Below are positions 51,256-59,364 of a DNA stretch of 64,000 nucleotides, one piece after another. The position numbers and the translations under genes are program-made. The DNA lies in NCBI RefSeq assembly GCF_012933505.1, contig NZ_JABBNB010000007.1, positions 180,947 to 244,946 of the forward strand. The letters run 5' to 3'. The notes beneath the pieces were generated by a model, which saw only the letters and a program-made list of their open reading frames with translations, was not told the origin of the DNA and ran no database searches. Numbering within the stretch: the stretch's first letter is position 1; every line of letters begins with the position of its first letter. The DNA comes from Gordonia asplenii. Its GTDB lineage: Bacteria; Actinomycetota; Actinomycetes; Mycobacteriales; Mycobacteriaceae.

Positions 51256-52038
51256 TTAGATGATCTTCTGACCGACCAGGAACTCAGCCACCTTGGTGCC
51301 GCCGTCGCCCTCGTCGACCACACGCTCACCGGCTTGTTTGGCGGGCTTGGGGGTGACCGCGGTGACCTTGCTGCCCGCATTGGCGAGTCCGACGACGTCG
51401 GCCTCGATGCCCAGATCCGCCAGGGTCAGAACCTCGATGGTCTTCTTCTTGGCGGCCATGATGCCCTTGAAGGACGGGAAGCGCGGCTCGTTGATCTTCT
51501 CGTTGACGCTCACGATCGCCGGAAGGGTGCCCTCGACGGTGGTGATGCCCTCGTCGGTCTCACGCTCGCCGGTGACCTTCTCGCCGTCGACGGTGACCTT
51601 GCGCAGCGAGGTCAGATGCGGCAGCTCCACGTACTCGGCGATCATCGCCGGCACGGCACCGACGCGTCCGTCGGAGGCTTCGTTGCCGGCGATGACCAGT
51701 TCGACACCCTCCACGGTGCCCAACGCGGCGGCCAGCACGTACGCCGTCTGCACGGCGTCCGAACCGTGCAGCAGTTCGTCGTTGATGTGGATGGCCTTGT
51801 CGGCACCCATCGACAGCGCCTTGCGGATCGCGTCGGTAGCCTTGTCGGGTCCGGCGGTCAGGACGGTCACTTCACCGCCGTTGGCCTCCTTGATCTGCAG
51901 GGCCTCTTCGACAGCCTTCTCGGTGATCTCACAGATGACCGGGTCGATTTCACGATCCAGGGTGAAGTCGGCATCGTTGAGTTTGCGTTCCGACCCCGTG
52001 TCGGGAACCTGCTTGATCAGTACGACAATGTTCGTCAT
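51256..52038 (-). CDS. etfB: Electron transfer flavoprotein subunit beta
   Basis: 260 residues. Binds AMP and pairs with EtfA. Marks: NIVVLIKQVPDTGSERKL, LTAGPDKATDAIRKALSMGADKAIHI, and the recognition loop region ELPHLTSLRKVTVDGEKVTGERETDEG followed by LPAIVSVNEKINEPRFPSFKGIMAAKKK. ATG 52038 is the conserved start (MTNIVVLIKQ); codons upstream are ignored. A small palindrome at 52075-52090 lies just upstream and may be an operator. Corresponds to Rv3029c (fixA). Confidence 0.96.
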   Translation of the reverse strand: MTNIVVLIKQVPDTGSERKLNDADFTLDREIDPVICEITEKAVEEALQIKEANGGEVTVLTAGPDKATDAIRKALSMGADKAIHINDELLHGSDAVQTAYVLAAALGTVEGVELVIAGNEASDGRVGAVPAMIAEYVELPHLTSLRKVTVDGEKVTGERETDEGITTVEGTLPAIVSVNEKINEPRFPSFKGIMAAKKKTIEVLTLADLGIEADVVGLANAGSKVTAVTPKPAKQAGERVVDEGDGGTKVAEFLVGQKII

Positions 52039-52074
52039 GGGTCTTCGTCGACCTCCTGCGTCGGGTTCAGGCAA

Positions 52075-52090
52075 CTTACCGGCGGGTAAG
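52075..52090. promoter_or_regulatory. Palindrome upstream of etfB
   Basis: CTTACC-GGCG-GGTAAG, perfect 6-bp arms, 37 bp before the etfB start. The size and symmetry suit a TetR-family operator, as often controls fatty-acid oxidation genes, but the regulator is not in this window. Confidence 0.4.
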
Positions 52091-52170
52091 GCCTATGGGT
52101 CCTCCTTACTTTAACGCGTGGCCACCACGGACCAAACGGGGCCTACCTCACACTATGGGTGAGAATCACG

Positions 52171-53319
52171 TCACACTCCGAGAAGAATCTGGTTCGATCC
52201 CCCGCCGCTCCGCTCGGCCTGTTCGCGATCGGCGGCCTCGATCTCACGCACCAACGGGAGCACTTTTTCGCCGAAATACTCGATCTCTTCCTGGAAATGC
52301 AGGAAGCCGCCGAGGATCAGGTCGACGCCGCGTCGGCGGTAGTTGGCGATTCGCTCGGCGATCTGTTCGGGAGTGCCGATCAACTGCGTGCGGAAACCGT
52401 CGTTGTACTGGACGAGATCTTCGAAGGTGGAGTCGGCCCACATGCCCTGCTTGCTCGACGTCGAGTTGCCCGCCTGCTGCACCGCGTCCCGAAAGCCTTC
52501 CACCGCAGGACGATTCGCCTTCTCGATGATCTCGCGCAGGGTGTCGCGGGCCTCTTTCTCGGTGTCGCGCGCGATGATGAAGCCGTTGAGCCCGAACTTG
52601 ACCTCGCGCTTGTGCGCGCGTGCCTCGGTCCGGACGTCGACGAGCTGCTCGGTCACCCCGTCGTAATCCTTGCCGTTGGAGAAGTACCAGTCGGCGTGCC
52701 GGCCGCCGTTGCGTCGAGCGGCCAGCGAGTTGCCGCCTTGGAACAGCTCCGGGTTGGGGCGCTGCGGGGTGTTGAGCGGCTTGGGCTTGAGAGTGAAATC
52801 GTGGATGCGGTAGAAGTCGCCGCGGAAGTCGACGTCGTCCTCGGTCCAGATCTTGCGGAGTACCTGCAGGAACTCGGCGCTGCGCCGGTAGCGTTCGTCG
52901 TGCTCGAGCCACGGCTCGCCGAGGTGGGTGAACTCATCCTTGAACCAGCCGCTGACGACGTTCACCGCGAAGCGGCCGCCGGAGAGGATGTCGGCGGTGG
53001 CACCCAGCTTGGCGAGCACCGCCGGTTGCCACAGACCGGGATGCACCGCGGCGATCACTTTGAGCCGTTCGGTGGCGAGCAGAAGTGCGAGGCTGAAGCT
53101 GGTCGACTCGTGCTGGAACTCCGCGCCGTAACTCGCTTCGTAGCGGACCTGCGACAGCGCGTACGTGAAACCGTTGTTCTCGGCGGTCTGAGCGAGCTTC
53201 TTGTTGTATTCGTAGTCCCAGCTGGTGCGTTGTTCGATGTCGCTGGTGACCAGGCCACCGCTCACATTCGGCACCCAGTAGGCGAATTCGATTTCCTCGG
53301 CGACGCGTTCGGTAGTCAT
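52171..53319 (-). CDS. sfnG: SfnG-like FMN-dependent dimethylsulfone monooxygenase
   Basis: 382 residues; class C bacterial luciferase-like flavin oxygenase. The whole sequence follows remembered SfnG proteins: AYWVPNVSGGLVTSDIEQRT, NVVSGWFKDEFTHLGEPWLEHDERYRRSAEFL, FYRIHDFTLKPKPL, GGNSLAARRNGGRHADWYFSNGKD, ADSTFEDLVQYNDGFRTQLIGTPEQIAERI and GFLHFQEEIEYFGEKVLPLVREIE. SfnG converts dimethylsulfone to methanesulfinate with FMNH2 supplied by a separate reductase, which is not adjacent here. ATG 53319 has GGAGAGG upstream. It probably serves sulfur scavenging. Confidence 0.85.
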   Translation of the reverse strand: MTTERVAEEIEFAYWVPNVSGGLVTSDIEQRTSWDYEYNKKLAQTAENNGFTYALSQVRYEASYGAEFQHESTSFSLALLLATERLKVIAAVHPGLWQPAVLAKLGATADILSGGRFAVNVVSGWFKDEFTHLGEPWLEHDERYRRSAEFLQVLRKIWTEDDVDFRGDFYRIHDFTLKPKPLNTPQRPNPELFQGGNSLAARRNGGRHADWYFSNGKDYDGVTEQLVDVRTEARAHKREVKFGLNGFIIARDTEKEARDTLREIIEKANRPAVEGFRDAVQQAGNSTSSKQGMWADSTFEDLVQYNDGFRTQLIGTPEQIAERIANYRRRGVDLILGGFLHFQEEIEYFGEKVLPLVREIEAADREQAERSGGGSNQILLGV

Positions 53320-53410
53320 GGTGTCCTCTCCTCGCCGCTGGCATGACGAATTGGGCCGACGCCGGGACGACGGCCGAATTCTGTAGTGCTGCAACGGTTA
53401 TGACGGTCTG

Positions 53411-53436
53411 GTCGCATACGACGGCGGATGTCGCAT
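53411..53436. promoter_or_regulatory. Direct repeat of GTCGCAT upstream of sfnG
   Basis: GTCGCAT occurs at 53411-53417 and 53430-53436, 19 bp apart, about 90-115 bp before the sfnG start in the 348-bp gap to the SHOCT gene. Near two helical turns apart, it could be a regulator site. Nothing else is recognised in this gap beyond presumed divergent promoters. Confidence 0.25.
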
Positions 53437-53667
53437 GGTGATCCAAGGCAACCATTGAACGCGACGGTGAGGTAGGCAAAGGTTCAGCGTGAGTTTAAGG
53501 CGGGGTGGTGAGCGAGCGGCGAGACCGGATCCGGCGGCGATCTAACGGGACAGTCGGAAGCGACTGCATGGCTCGCAGGTCGACTACGCTCAGACACGCG
53601 TAGGCGGCCCCGTTCGTGTCTCCGGGGACCAGTGAGCTGAAGAGGGACCACGGAGCGAAGAGGGAAC

Positions 53668-54372
53668 ATGGCCGAAGTAAGCGGGAAGATCAGGGAGAGA
53701 AAAGCAGCGAAGTGGAGTCAGAAGATCTCTCCTGACCTTCTGCCCAACGAAGTGATCTGGGCATATTTCGGCACCGGGCGATTCAAGCCAGTGACTGAAG
53801 CAACGATGGTGACCAGCTCCCGCGTAATCGGATTTACCAGCTTCGGCGCTTCCATCGACAAGCGGATCGTGCTCAACGCCTGGGCCTGCGACATCCTCTC
53901 GTTCAGGTTTCCGGAGAAAATGGGAGGCTTCACCCTCAGGATTTCCACACCGACCGGCGAGGTCAATTTCGGGTTGCTCGACAAGAGTGAGATCGACTTC
54001 GCGACGTACTACCTTGATCAGCTTCGGCAACGAACTCCGCAACCGCCCGTCCAAGGCACCATCCGCGGTACGCCCGCGCTGCCGACGTCGGTCCCGTCCG
54101 CACAGCGGTTGCCACAGGCCTCGATACCCACCGTCATCGCGCCCGCCCCCGCACAGGATGTTCAGACTGGTCGACCACATCAAACCGCCGCCGGAGGGAT
54201 CGCCGGCGAGATCGAGAGACTCGCCGAGCTGCACCGGCGCGGAATCCTCGACGATGATGAATTCAAACAGGCGAAACGAGCCGCGATTGGGTCGCCTGCA
54301 TTGCCGGTGTCCGACGCGCGACCGTCTACACCCGAGGTATCAGACCGGATAAACTTGATAAAGCCGTCGTAG
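53668..54372 (+). CDS. SHOCT-domain protein with N-terminal PH-like domain
   Basis: 234 residues. The N-terminal ~120 residues (LPNEVIWAYFGTGRFKPVTEATMVTSSRVIGFTSFG in outline, then KRIVLNAWACDILSFRF) look like a bacterial PH/GRAM-like fold. A Pro/Ala/Gln-rich linker of ~55 residues follows, then a SHOCT helix pair, IAGEIERLAELHRRGILDDDEFKQAKRAAIG, and a short tail. No signal peptide. Such proteins are commonly of unknown function; SHOCT often mediates oligomerisation. The gene breaks the mycobacterial etfB-Rv3030 order, so it is probably an insertion. GAGGG precedes ATG 53668. Confidence 0.7.
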   Translation: MAEVSGKIRERKAAKWSQKISPDLLPNEVIWAYFGTGRFKPVTEATMVTSSRVIGFTSFGASIDKRIVLNAWACDILSFRFPEKMGGFTLRISTPTGEVNFGLLDKSEIDFATYYLDQLRQRTPQPPVQGTIRGTPALPTSVPSAQRLPQASIPTVIAPAPAQDVQTGRPHQTAAGGIAGEIERLAELHRRGILDDDEFKQAKRAAIGSPALPVSDARPSTPEVSDRINLIKPS

Positions 54373-54787
54373 CCGCGAAAATTCACGACTCCCGAGTTTC
54401 CCCTCGACTCGCCACCGGGGGTGAACTTATCGCGCCTCGTGATTCTCGAGTCGATGTCACGTCCGCTTACGCGCTCAATCCAACGACAATGCCATCAACT
54501 TCTTCGGTGCCGCACACGGATCACCCACCACTGCCGGCCTATTCACGACCCAGGCGTACAGCCCGAATCCTGGGGATTTCGAGGCGAGAGACAGCCGCAA
54601 CCTGCGTGACTTGTCATCACATCGCGCCGTAGGGCCGCCCGCGTCACCGTTCAACACGCAGCGGTTCCCGGCCGGTCTGCGGCTGCAGAGCAGCCCCGTC
54701 GGCCCAGCAGGCCACCGACCAACTCGATATGACTGCTCAGTAGGATCGGTTTCCGCCCGACCTTGGGCTACGGCTACCCTCAAGGGG
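54373..54787. other. Gene-poor stretch before the MGLP genes
   Basis: No coding region is convincing in these 415 bp: the open frames on both strands lack start signals and family sequence. The last ~60 bp must hold the promoter and leader of the methyltransferase gene. The rest may be gene debris left with the SHOCT insertion. Confidence 0.4.
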
Positions 54788-55585
54788 ATGACCGAATCAC
54801 ACCAGGCTGCGTCGGACGCGCCCAAAACCACCGCTGACCAGGCCACCTTGGCATTGACCGGCGAACGGACCGTCCCCGGCATCCCCGAGGAGAACTACTG
54901 GTTCCGGCGCCACGAGGTGGCCTACGAGTACATTCTCGACGCCGTCGACGGCAAAGACATCCTCGAAGCCGGTTCCGGTGAAGGCTATGGCGCGGCGATG
55001 CTGTCGGGTCGCGCGGCGAGCGTCGTCTGCGTCGACTATGACCAGTCCGCCGTCGAGCACACTCGCGCCCGCTACCCGCAGTTGACCGTGCACCAGGGCA
55101 ACCTCATCGACCTGCCCCTCGCCGACGATTCGGTGGACGTGGTGGTGAACTTCCAGGTCATCGAGCATCTGTGGGATCAGCCGCTGTTCATCCGCGAATG
55201 CGCACGCGTCCTGCGACCGGGCGGTCGCCTGCTCATCTCGACGCCGAACCGCATCACCTTCTCCCCCGGCCGCGACACCCCGCTCAACCCCTTCCACACC
55301 CGCGAGCTCAACGCCCTGGAACTCACCGAGCTCCTCGTCGACAACGGTTTCGACACCCCGCAGATGCTCGGCGTGCACCACGGTGACGCCCTTCTCGAAC
55401 TCGACGCCAAGTGGGACGGTTCGATCATCGACGCCCAGATCGACCGAGCACTGGCCGGCGAGCCGTGGCCGGCGTCGCTGGCAGCCGACGTCGCCCGGGT
55501 CGCCACCGCCGACTTCGCGATCCGCACGGGCGACGTCGACGCGAGTCTCGACCTCCTGGCGCTCGCGACAGTCTCCGGCGGATGA
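54788..55585 (+). CDS. SAM-dependent methyltransferase of the MGLP cluster (Rv3030-like)
   Basis: 265 residues. Class I methyltransferase: motif I is ILEAGSGEGYGAAML, followed by VVCVDYDQSAVEHTRARYP, NFQVIEHLWDQPLFIRECARVLRPGGRLLISTPNR. The first gene of three overlapping genes with a GH57 branching enzyme and a GT4 glucosyltransferase, in the same order as Rv3030-Rv3031-Rv3032. The M. tuberculosis locus makes 6-O-methylglucosyl lipopolysaccharide; Rv3030 is proposed as a sugar O-methyltransferase. ATG 54788 follows AAGGGG. Confidence 0.85.
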   Translation: MTESHQAASDAPKTTADQATLALTGERTVPGIPEENYWFRRHEVAYEYILDAVDGKDILEAGSGEGYGAAMLSGRAASVVCVDYDQSAVEHTRARYPQLTVHQGNLIDLPLADDSVDVVVNFQVIEHLWDQPLFIRECARVLRPGGRLLISTPNRITFSPGRDTPLNPFHTRELNALELTELLVDNGFDTPQMLGVHHGDALLELDAKWDGSIIDAQIDRALAGEPWPASLAADVARVATADFAIRTGDVDASLDLLALATVSGG

Positions 55586-57126
55586 GCACCACCACAGTGA
55601 GTGACGCGGTTCCCGGTCAGTTCACGCTCGTTCTGCATTCGCACCTTCCGTGGCTGGTCAACCACGGGCGATGGCCGGTCGGCGAGGAGTGGCTGTATCA
55701 GTCGTGGGGGTCGTCGTATCAGCCGGTCTTCGACGTCCTGCGTCGGCTCGCCGCCGATGGAATGAAAAGCCAAGTGTCCCTTGGCATCACGCCGGTTCTT
55801 GCGGCGCAGCTCGACGACCCGCACGCCGCGGCGTCGATGTACGAGTGGCTCGCCGACTGGCAGTTGCGGGCAATGGAACTGGCAACCGATCGCGATCCGG
55901 TGCGCCGCGATCACGGCAACCGCGAGTTCCGCGCAGCGGCCGCCGCGTTGGCCGACTTCGAGCAGCACTGGCGCCACGGCGGCAGCGCTGCCATCCGAAC
56001 CCTGGTCGACACGGGTGTCATCGAACTGCTCGGCGGACCGCTCGCGCACCCGTTCCAGCCGCTGCTCGACGAACGGCTCCGACGTTTCTCGCTCGCCGAG
56101 GGTCTCGCCGACGCCCGGCTGCGCTGGGGTCATACCCCGACCGGCATCTGGGCGCCCGAATGCGCCTTCACCCCCGGTATGGAAATCGAGTACGACACGG
56201 CAGGCGTCCGCCACTTCATGGTCGACGGCCCGACGCTGCGCGGCGACACCGCGCTCGGCCGTCCGGTCGGCGGCAGTGACGTCGTCGCATTCGGTCGCGA
56301 CCTGCAGGTCTCCTACCGGGTGTGGTCGCCCAAATCGGGATATCCCGGCCACGCCGCCTACCGTGACTTCCACACCTACGATCACGACTCCGGGCTCAAG
56401 CTCTCCCGCGTGACCGGGCGCTCCGTCGACGGCGCCGCCAAGGCTCCGTACGATCCGGCGCGCGTCGACGCGGTCATCGATCGCCATGTCGATGACTTCG
56501 TCGGGCAGGTCCGCGAACGGCTGATCGCGCAATCGCGGCGGATGGGCCGTCCCGCTCTCGTCGTGGCCGCCTTCGACACCGAACTGTTCGGTCACTGGTG
56601 GCATGAGGGACCGCGATGGCTCGAGCGAGTCCTGCGTCGTCTCCCCGAAGTCGGGGTCACCGTCGGGACGCTCGACGACGCGCGGCGCGGTGGGTACGTC
56701 GGGCAGCCGGTGCACCTGACTGACTCGTCGTGGGGGTCCGGCAAGGACTGGCGTGTGTGGGCGGGCCCGCAGGTACGGCATTTCGTGGATCTCAACGCCG
56801 AGGTGACGCAGACCGCACTCGACACCGTCGACAAGCAGATGGCAAGCGCCGCAACCACTTCCCGCGACCGCGTCAATGACCAGATCATTCGCGAAACACT
56901 GCTGACGGTGTCGTCGGACTGGCCGTTCATGGTCTCCAAGGACACTGCCGCGGGGTACGCCACCGACCGCGCGCACAAGCACGCCCACGCGACCCGGGAG
57001 ATCTGCGACGCAGCGTCGTCGGGCCGCGTCGAGGCAGCCCAGCGCCTCGCCGACGGTTGGGGCCGCGCGGACAATCTGTTCGCCCAGCTCGACGCACGAC
57101 GGCTGCCGGCAACCGGAGGTAACTGA
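55582..57126 (+). CDS. GH57 1,4-alpha-glucan branching enzyme (Rv3031-like)
   Basis: 514 residues. GH57 signatures: FTLVLHSHLPWLVNHGRWPVGEEWLYQ (conserved motif 1), GGPLAHPFQPLL, the nucleophile Glu in TGIWAPECAFTPGMEIEYD, and the acid Asp in AAFDTELFGHWWHEGP; the C-terminal helical domain contains NDQIIRETLLTVSSDWPFMVSKDTAAGYATDRAHKHA. It branches the glucan chain of MGLP. ATG 55582 overlaps the methyltransferase stop (ATGA), and the GT4 gene starts 2 nt after its stop. Confidence 0.9.
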   Translation: MSTTTVSDAVPGQFTLVLHSHLPWLVNHGRWPVGEEWLYQSWGSSYQPVFDVLRRLAADGMKSQVSLGITPVLAAQLDDPHAAASMYEWLADWQLRAMELATDRDPVRRDHGNREFRAAAAALADFEQHWRHGGSAAIRTLVDTGVIELLGGPLAHPFQPLLDERLRRFSLAEGLADARLRWGHTPTGIWAPECAFTPGMEIEYDTAGVRHFMVDGPTLRGDTALGRPVGGSDVVAFGRDLQVSYRVWSPKSGYPGHAAYRDFHTYDHDSGLKLSRVTGRSVDGAAKAPYDPARVDAVIDRHVDDFVGQVRERLIAQSRRMGRPALVVAAFDTELFGHWWHEGPRWLERVLRRLPEVGVTVGTLDDARRGGYVGQPVHLTDSSWGSGKDWRVWAGPQVRHFVDLNAEVTQTALDTVDKQMASAATTSRDRVNDQIIRETLLTVSSDWPFMVSKDTAAGYATDRAHKHAHATREICDAASSGRVEAAQRLADGWGRADNLFAQLDARRLPATGGN

Positions 57127-57127
57127 G

Positions 57128-58399
57128 ATGAAGATCCTGCTCGTGTCGTGGGAGTATCCGCCGGTCGTCGTCGGCGGATTGGGCCGTCACGTCCACAATC
57201 TCGCGATCGAGTTGGCGGCCGACGGCCACGACGTCGTCGTGCTGACCCGACGCCCGGCGGGAACCGATGCGCTGACGCACCCGACCGTCGACCATCTCGT
57301 CGAAGGTGTGCGAGTGATCGCCGCGGCCGAGGACCCGGGCGAATTCGAGTTCGGACACGACATGATGGCGTGGACGCTCGCGATGGGACACTCGTTGATC
57401 CGCGCCGGGCTGAAGCTCGCCGCATTCGGAGCCATCGACGATGCGCAGCCGTGGATCCCCGACGTCGTGCACGCACACGACTGGCTGGTCGCCCATCCGG
57501 CGATCGCCCTCGCCGAGTTCTTCGACGCACCGTTGGTTTCCACCATTCACGCCACCGAGGCGGGCCGGCACAGCGGCTGGGTGTCGGGTCGGGTGAACCG
57601 TCAGGTGCATTCCATCGAGTGGTGGCTCGCCGCCGAGTCCGACGCGTTGATCACCTGCTCGACGTCGATGCGCGACGAGGTCAATCGCCTGTTCGGCCCG
57701 GATGTCCCGGAGATCAACGTCATTCACAACGGCATCGACATCGGCACGTGGCCGTTCGCCGAACGCAGTGCCCGCACCGCAGGTGCCGAACTGTTGTTCG
57801 CCGGGCGCCTCGAATACGAGAAGGGCGTGCAGGATCTGCTCGCCGCGCTGCCCCGCATCCGGCGCAGCCACCCCGGTACGACGGTGACGGTGGCCGGTGC
57901 CGGAACGCAGTTGGAGTGGCTCACCGAGCAAGCCAAACGCCACCGCGTCTCGGGTGCTGTCGAGTTCGTCGGCGGCGTCGACCACGAGGGCCTCGTCGAC
58001 CTGATGCACCGCTGCGACGCGATCGTTCTGCCGAGCCGGTACGAGCCGTTCGGGATCGTCGCCCTGGAGGCCGCGGCGACCGGTGCGCCGCTGGTGGTGT
58101 CGACGGCGGGCGGCCTGGGCGAAGCGGTGACCGACGGGGTGACGGGAATGTCGTTCCCACCGGCCGACGTCGCCGGCCTGGCCGCGGCGGTCCGGGCGAC
58201 CCTCAACGATCCGGCGGCGGCGTCGGCGCGCGCCCGGCGTGCCCGCGCCCAACTGACCGAGGACTTCTCCTGGGGCGAGGTCGCCGAACGAACCGCCGGC
58301 GTGTACCTGGCCGCCAAGCGCCGAGTGCGCCATGCGATCGGGCGGCCGAACATCGTCGAACGCCCACTGCCAGAACGGGATCCGAACAAACCCCTGTGA
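57128..58399 (+). CDS. GT4 alpha-1,4-glucosyltransferase / glycogen-synthase-like (Rv3032-like)
   Basis: 423 residues. Retaining GT-B glycosyltransferase with N-terminal WEYPPVVVGGLGRHVHNLAIELA, DVVHAHDWLVAHPA, ELLFAGRLEYEKGVQDLL and the E-x7-E motif in SRYEPFGIVALEAAATGAPLVVS. It elongates alpha-1,4-glucan from a nucleotide-glucose donor; Rv3032 is assigned to MGLP and glycogen elongation. GGAGGT at 57115-57120 precedes ATG 57128. The stop codon lies at the start of a hairpin (58399-58448). Confidence 0.92.
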   Translation: MKILLVSWEYPPVVVGGLGRHVHNLAIELAADGHDVVVLTRRPAGTDALTHPTVDHLVEGVRVIAAAEDPGEFEFGHDMMAWTLAMGHSLIRAGLKLAAFGAIDDAQPWIPDVVHAHDWLVAHPAIALAEFFDAPLVSTIHATEAGRHSGWVSGRVNRQVHSIEWWLAAESDALITCSTSMRDEVNRLFGPDVPEINVIHNGIDIGTWPFAERSARTAGAELLFAGRLEYEKGVQDLLAALPRIRRSHPGTTVTVAGAGTQLEWLTEQAKRHRVSGAVEFVGGVDHEGLVDLMHRCDAIVLPSRYEPFGIVALEAAATGAPLVVSTAGGLGEAVTDGVTGMSFPPADVAGLAAAVRATLNDPAAASARARRARAQLTEDFSWGEVAERTAGVYLAAKRRVRHAIGRPNIVERPLPERDPNKPL

Positions 58400-58448
58400 C
58401 CGGATGTCCGATTCGCCGTCGCCCCCCGGAGTAAATCGGACATCCGGT
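58399..58448. repeat. Hairpin starting at the GT4 stop codon
   Basis: Perfect 15-bp arms, ACCGGATGTCCGATT (58399-58413) and AATCGGACATCCGGT (58434-58448), with a 20-nt spacer. It begins within the TGA stop of the glucosyltransferase gene and may terminate the MGLP operon. Confidence 0.75.
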
Positions 58449-58470
58449 ACGTAGACTCGTTCTCACAGCC

Positions 58471-58657
58471 AGGGTGTGTCTCCCGATTCTTCTGCGAGGC
58501 ATCGCCGGGGCGAGCGCAGCGACGGGGCATTTCGTCGGTGGCCGATCTGGCAAGGCGGAGGAGGGAGCGATAGCGGCAGCTATCGTGACCGACGACAACG
58601 CGGCCAGGCGGTCATCGGGCCGCCGAGGACCGCAAAGGGAATTGGGAGACACACCCT
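58471..58657. mobile_element. 187-bp MITE-like inverted-repeat element
   Basis: The ends are perfect 14-bp inverted repeats, AGGGTGTGTCTCCC (58471-58484) and GGGAGACACACCCT (58644-58657). Similarity continues inward (for example TTTCGTCGGTGGCC against the complement of GTGACCGACGACAACG), and the centre folds as CGATAG/CTATCG, so the whole element can form one long imperfect hairpin. There is no coding capacity. I cannot find a clear target-site duplication. It lies 21 bp before the AIM24 gene start, so it may carry or replace its promoter. Confidence 0.6.
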
Positions 58658-58678
58658 AACAAGAGTTCAGGAGAACGT

Positions 58679-59344
58679 ATGCGCAGCAACATCTTTGATC
58701 AAGCCAACCAAGTGACGCAGACGCGGGAGCGCTGGAGCCTGCAGTCCTCGAAGATGCTGCGCGTGGGATTCGGTGCGGACGTTCTGGCCGCGAAGGGCGC
58801 GATGGTCGCCTATCAGGGGCAGTTCGAGTTCAAACATGAGGGCGCGGGCAGCGTCAGCAACTTCCTCAAACGCGCGGTGACCAACGAGGGCGGGCAGATG
58901 ATGCGCGTGACCGGGCAGGGCGAGGTGTATTTCGCCCAGGACAACCACAATGTGTTCACCCTGCAACTCGAGGGCGATGCGATCACCATCAATACCCGCA
59001 GCCTGCTCGCATTCGACGCCGACCTGCAGTGGAAGATCACGACGATCGGCAACGCCGGCATGCTCGCCGGCGGCCTGTTCAACCTGGAGGTCGCCGGGCA
59101 CGGCACCGCGGCGGTCACCTGCCACGGAACTCCGCTGGTGCTCGACTGCTCGCAGCAGCCGACGTTCGTCGACCCGCAGGCCGCGGTGTGCTGGTCGGCC
59201 GGTCTGCAGCCGGCCCTGAAGAACGACATGAAGCTCGGCGCGCTCATCGGCCGTGGATCCGGCGAGGCGTTCCAGCTCGCCTTCCACGGCCCCGGGTTCG
59301 TCGTCGTGCAGCCCAGCGAGGGCCGTGCCGTGGTGCCCGGCTGA
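58679..59344 (+). CDS. AIM24-family protein
   Basis: 221 residues. The AIM24 beta-rich fold is recognisable: MLRVGFGADVLAAKGAMVAYQG, FLKRAVTNEGGQMMRVTGQGEVYFAQ, LLAFDADLQWKI, LEVAGHGTAAVTCHGTPLVLD and AFHGPGFVVVQPS. Bacterial members are of unknown function; the yeast namesake affects mitochondrial inner-membrane organisation. AGGAG lies 5-6 nt before ATG 58679. It is convergent with the hexapeptide transferase and preceded by the MITE-like element. Confidence 0.82.
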   Translation: MRSNIFDQANQVTQTRERWSLQSSKMLRVGFGADVLAAKGAMVAYQGQFEFKHEGAGSVSNFLKRAVTNEGGQMMRVTGQGEVYFAQDNHNVFTLQLEGDAITINTRSLLAFDADLQWKITTIGNAGMLAGGLFNLEVAGHGTAAVTCHGTPLVLDCSQQPTFVDPQAAVCWSAGLQPALKNDMKLGALIGRGSGEAFQLAFHGPGFVVVQPSEGRAVVPG

Positions 59345-59364
59345 GTGGTTCGGGGCTGGGTTCG

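Noticed and set aside
54475..54882. 135-residue frame antisense before the MGLP methyltransferase
   Set aside because: It overlaps the methyltransferase start, has no recognisable domain and a biased composition.
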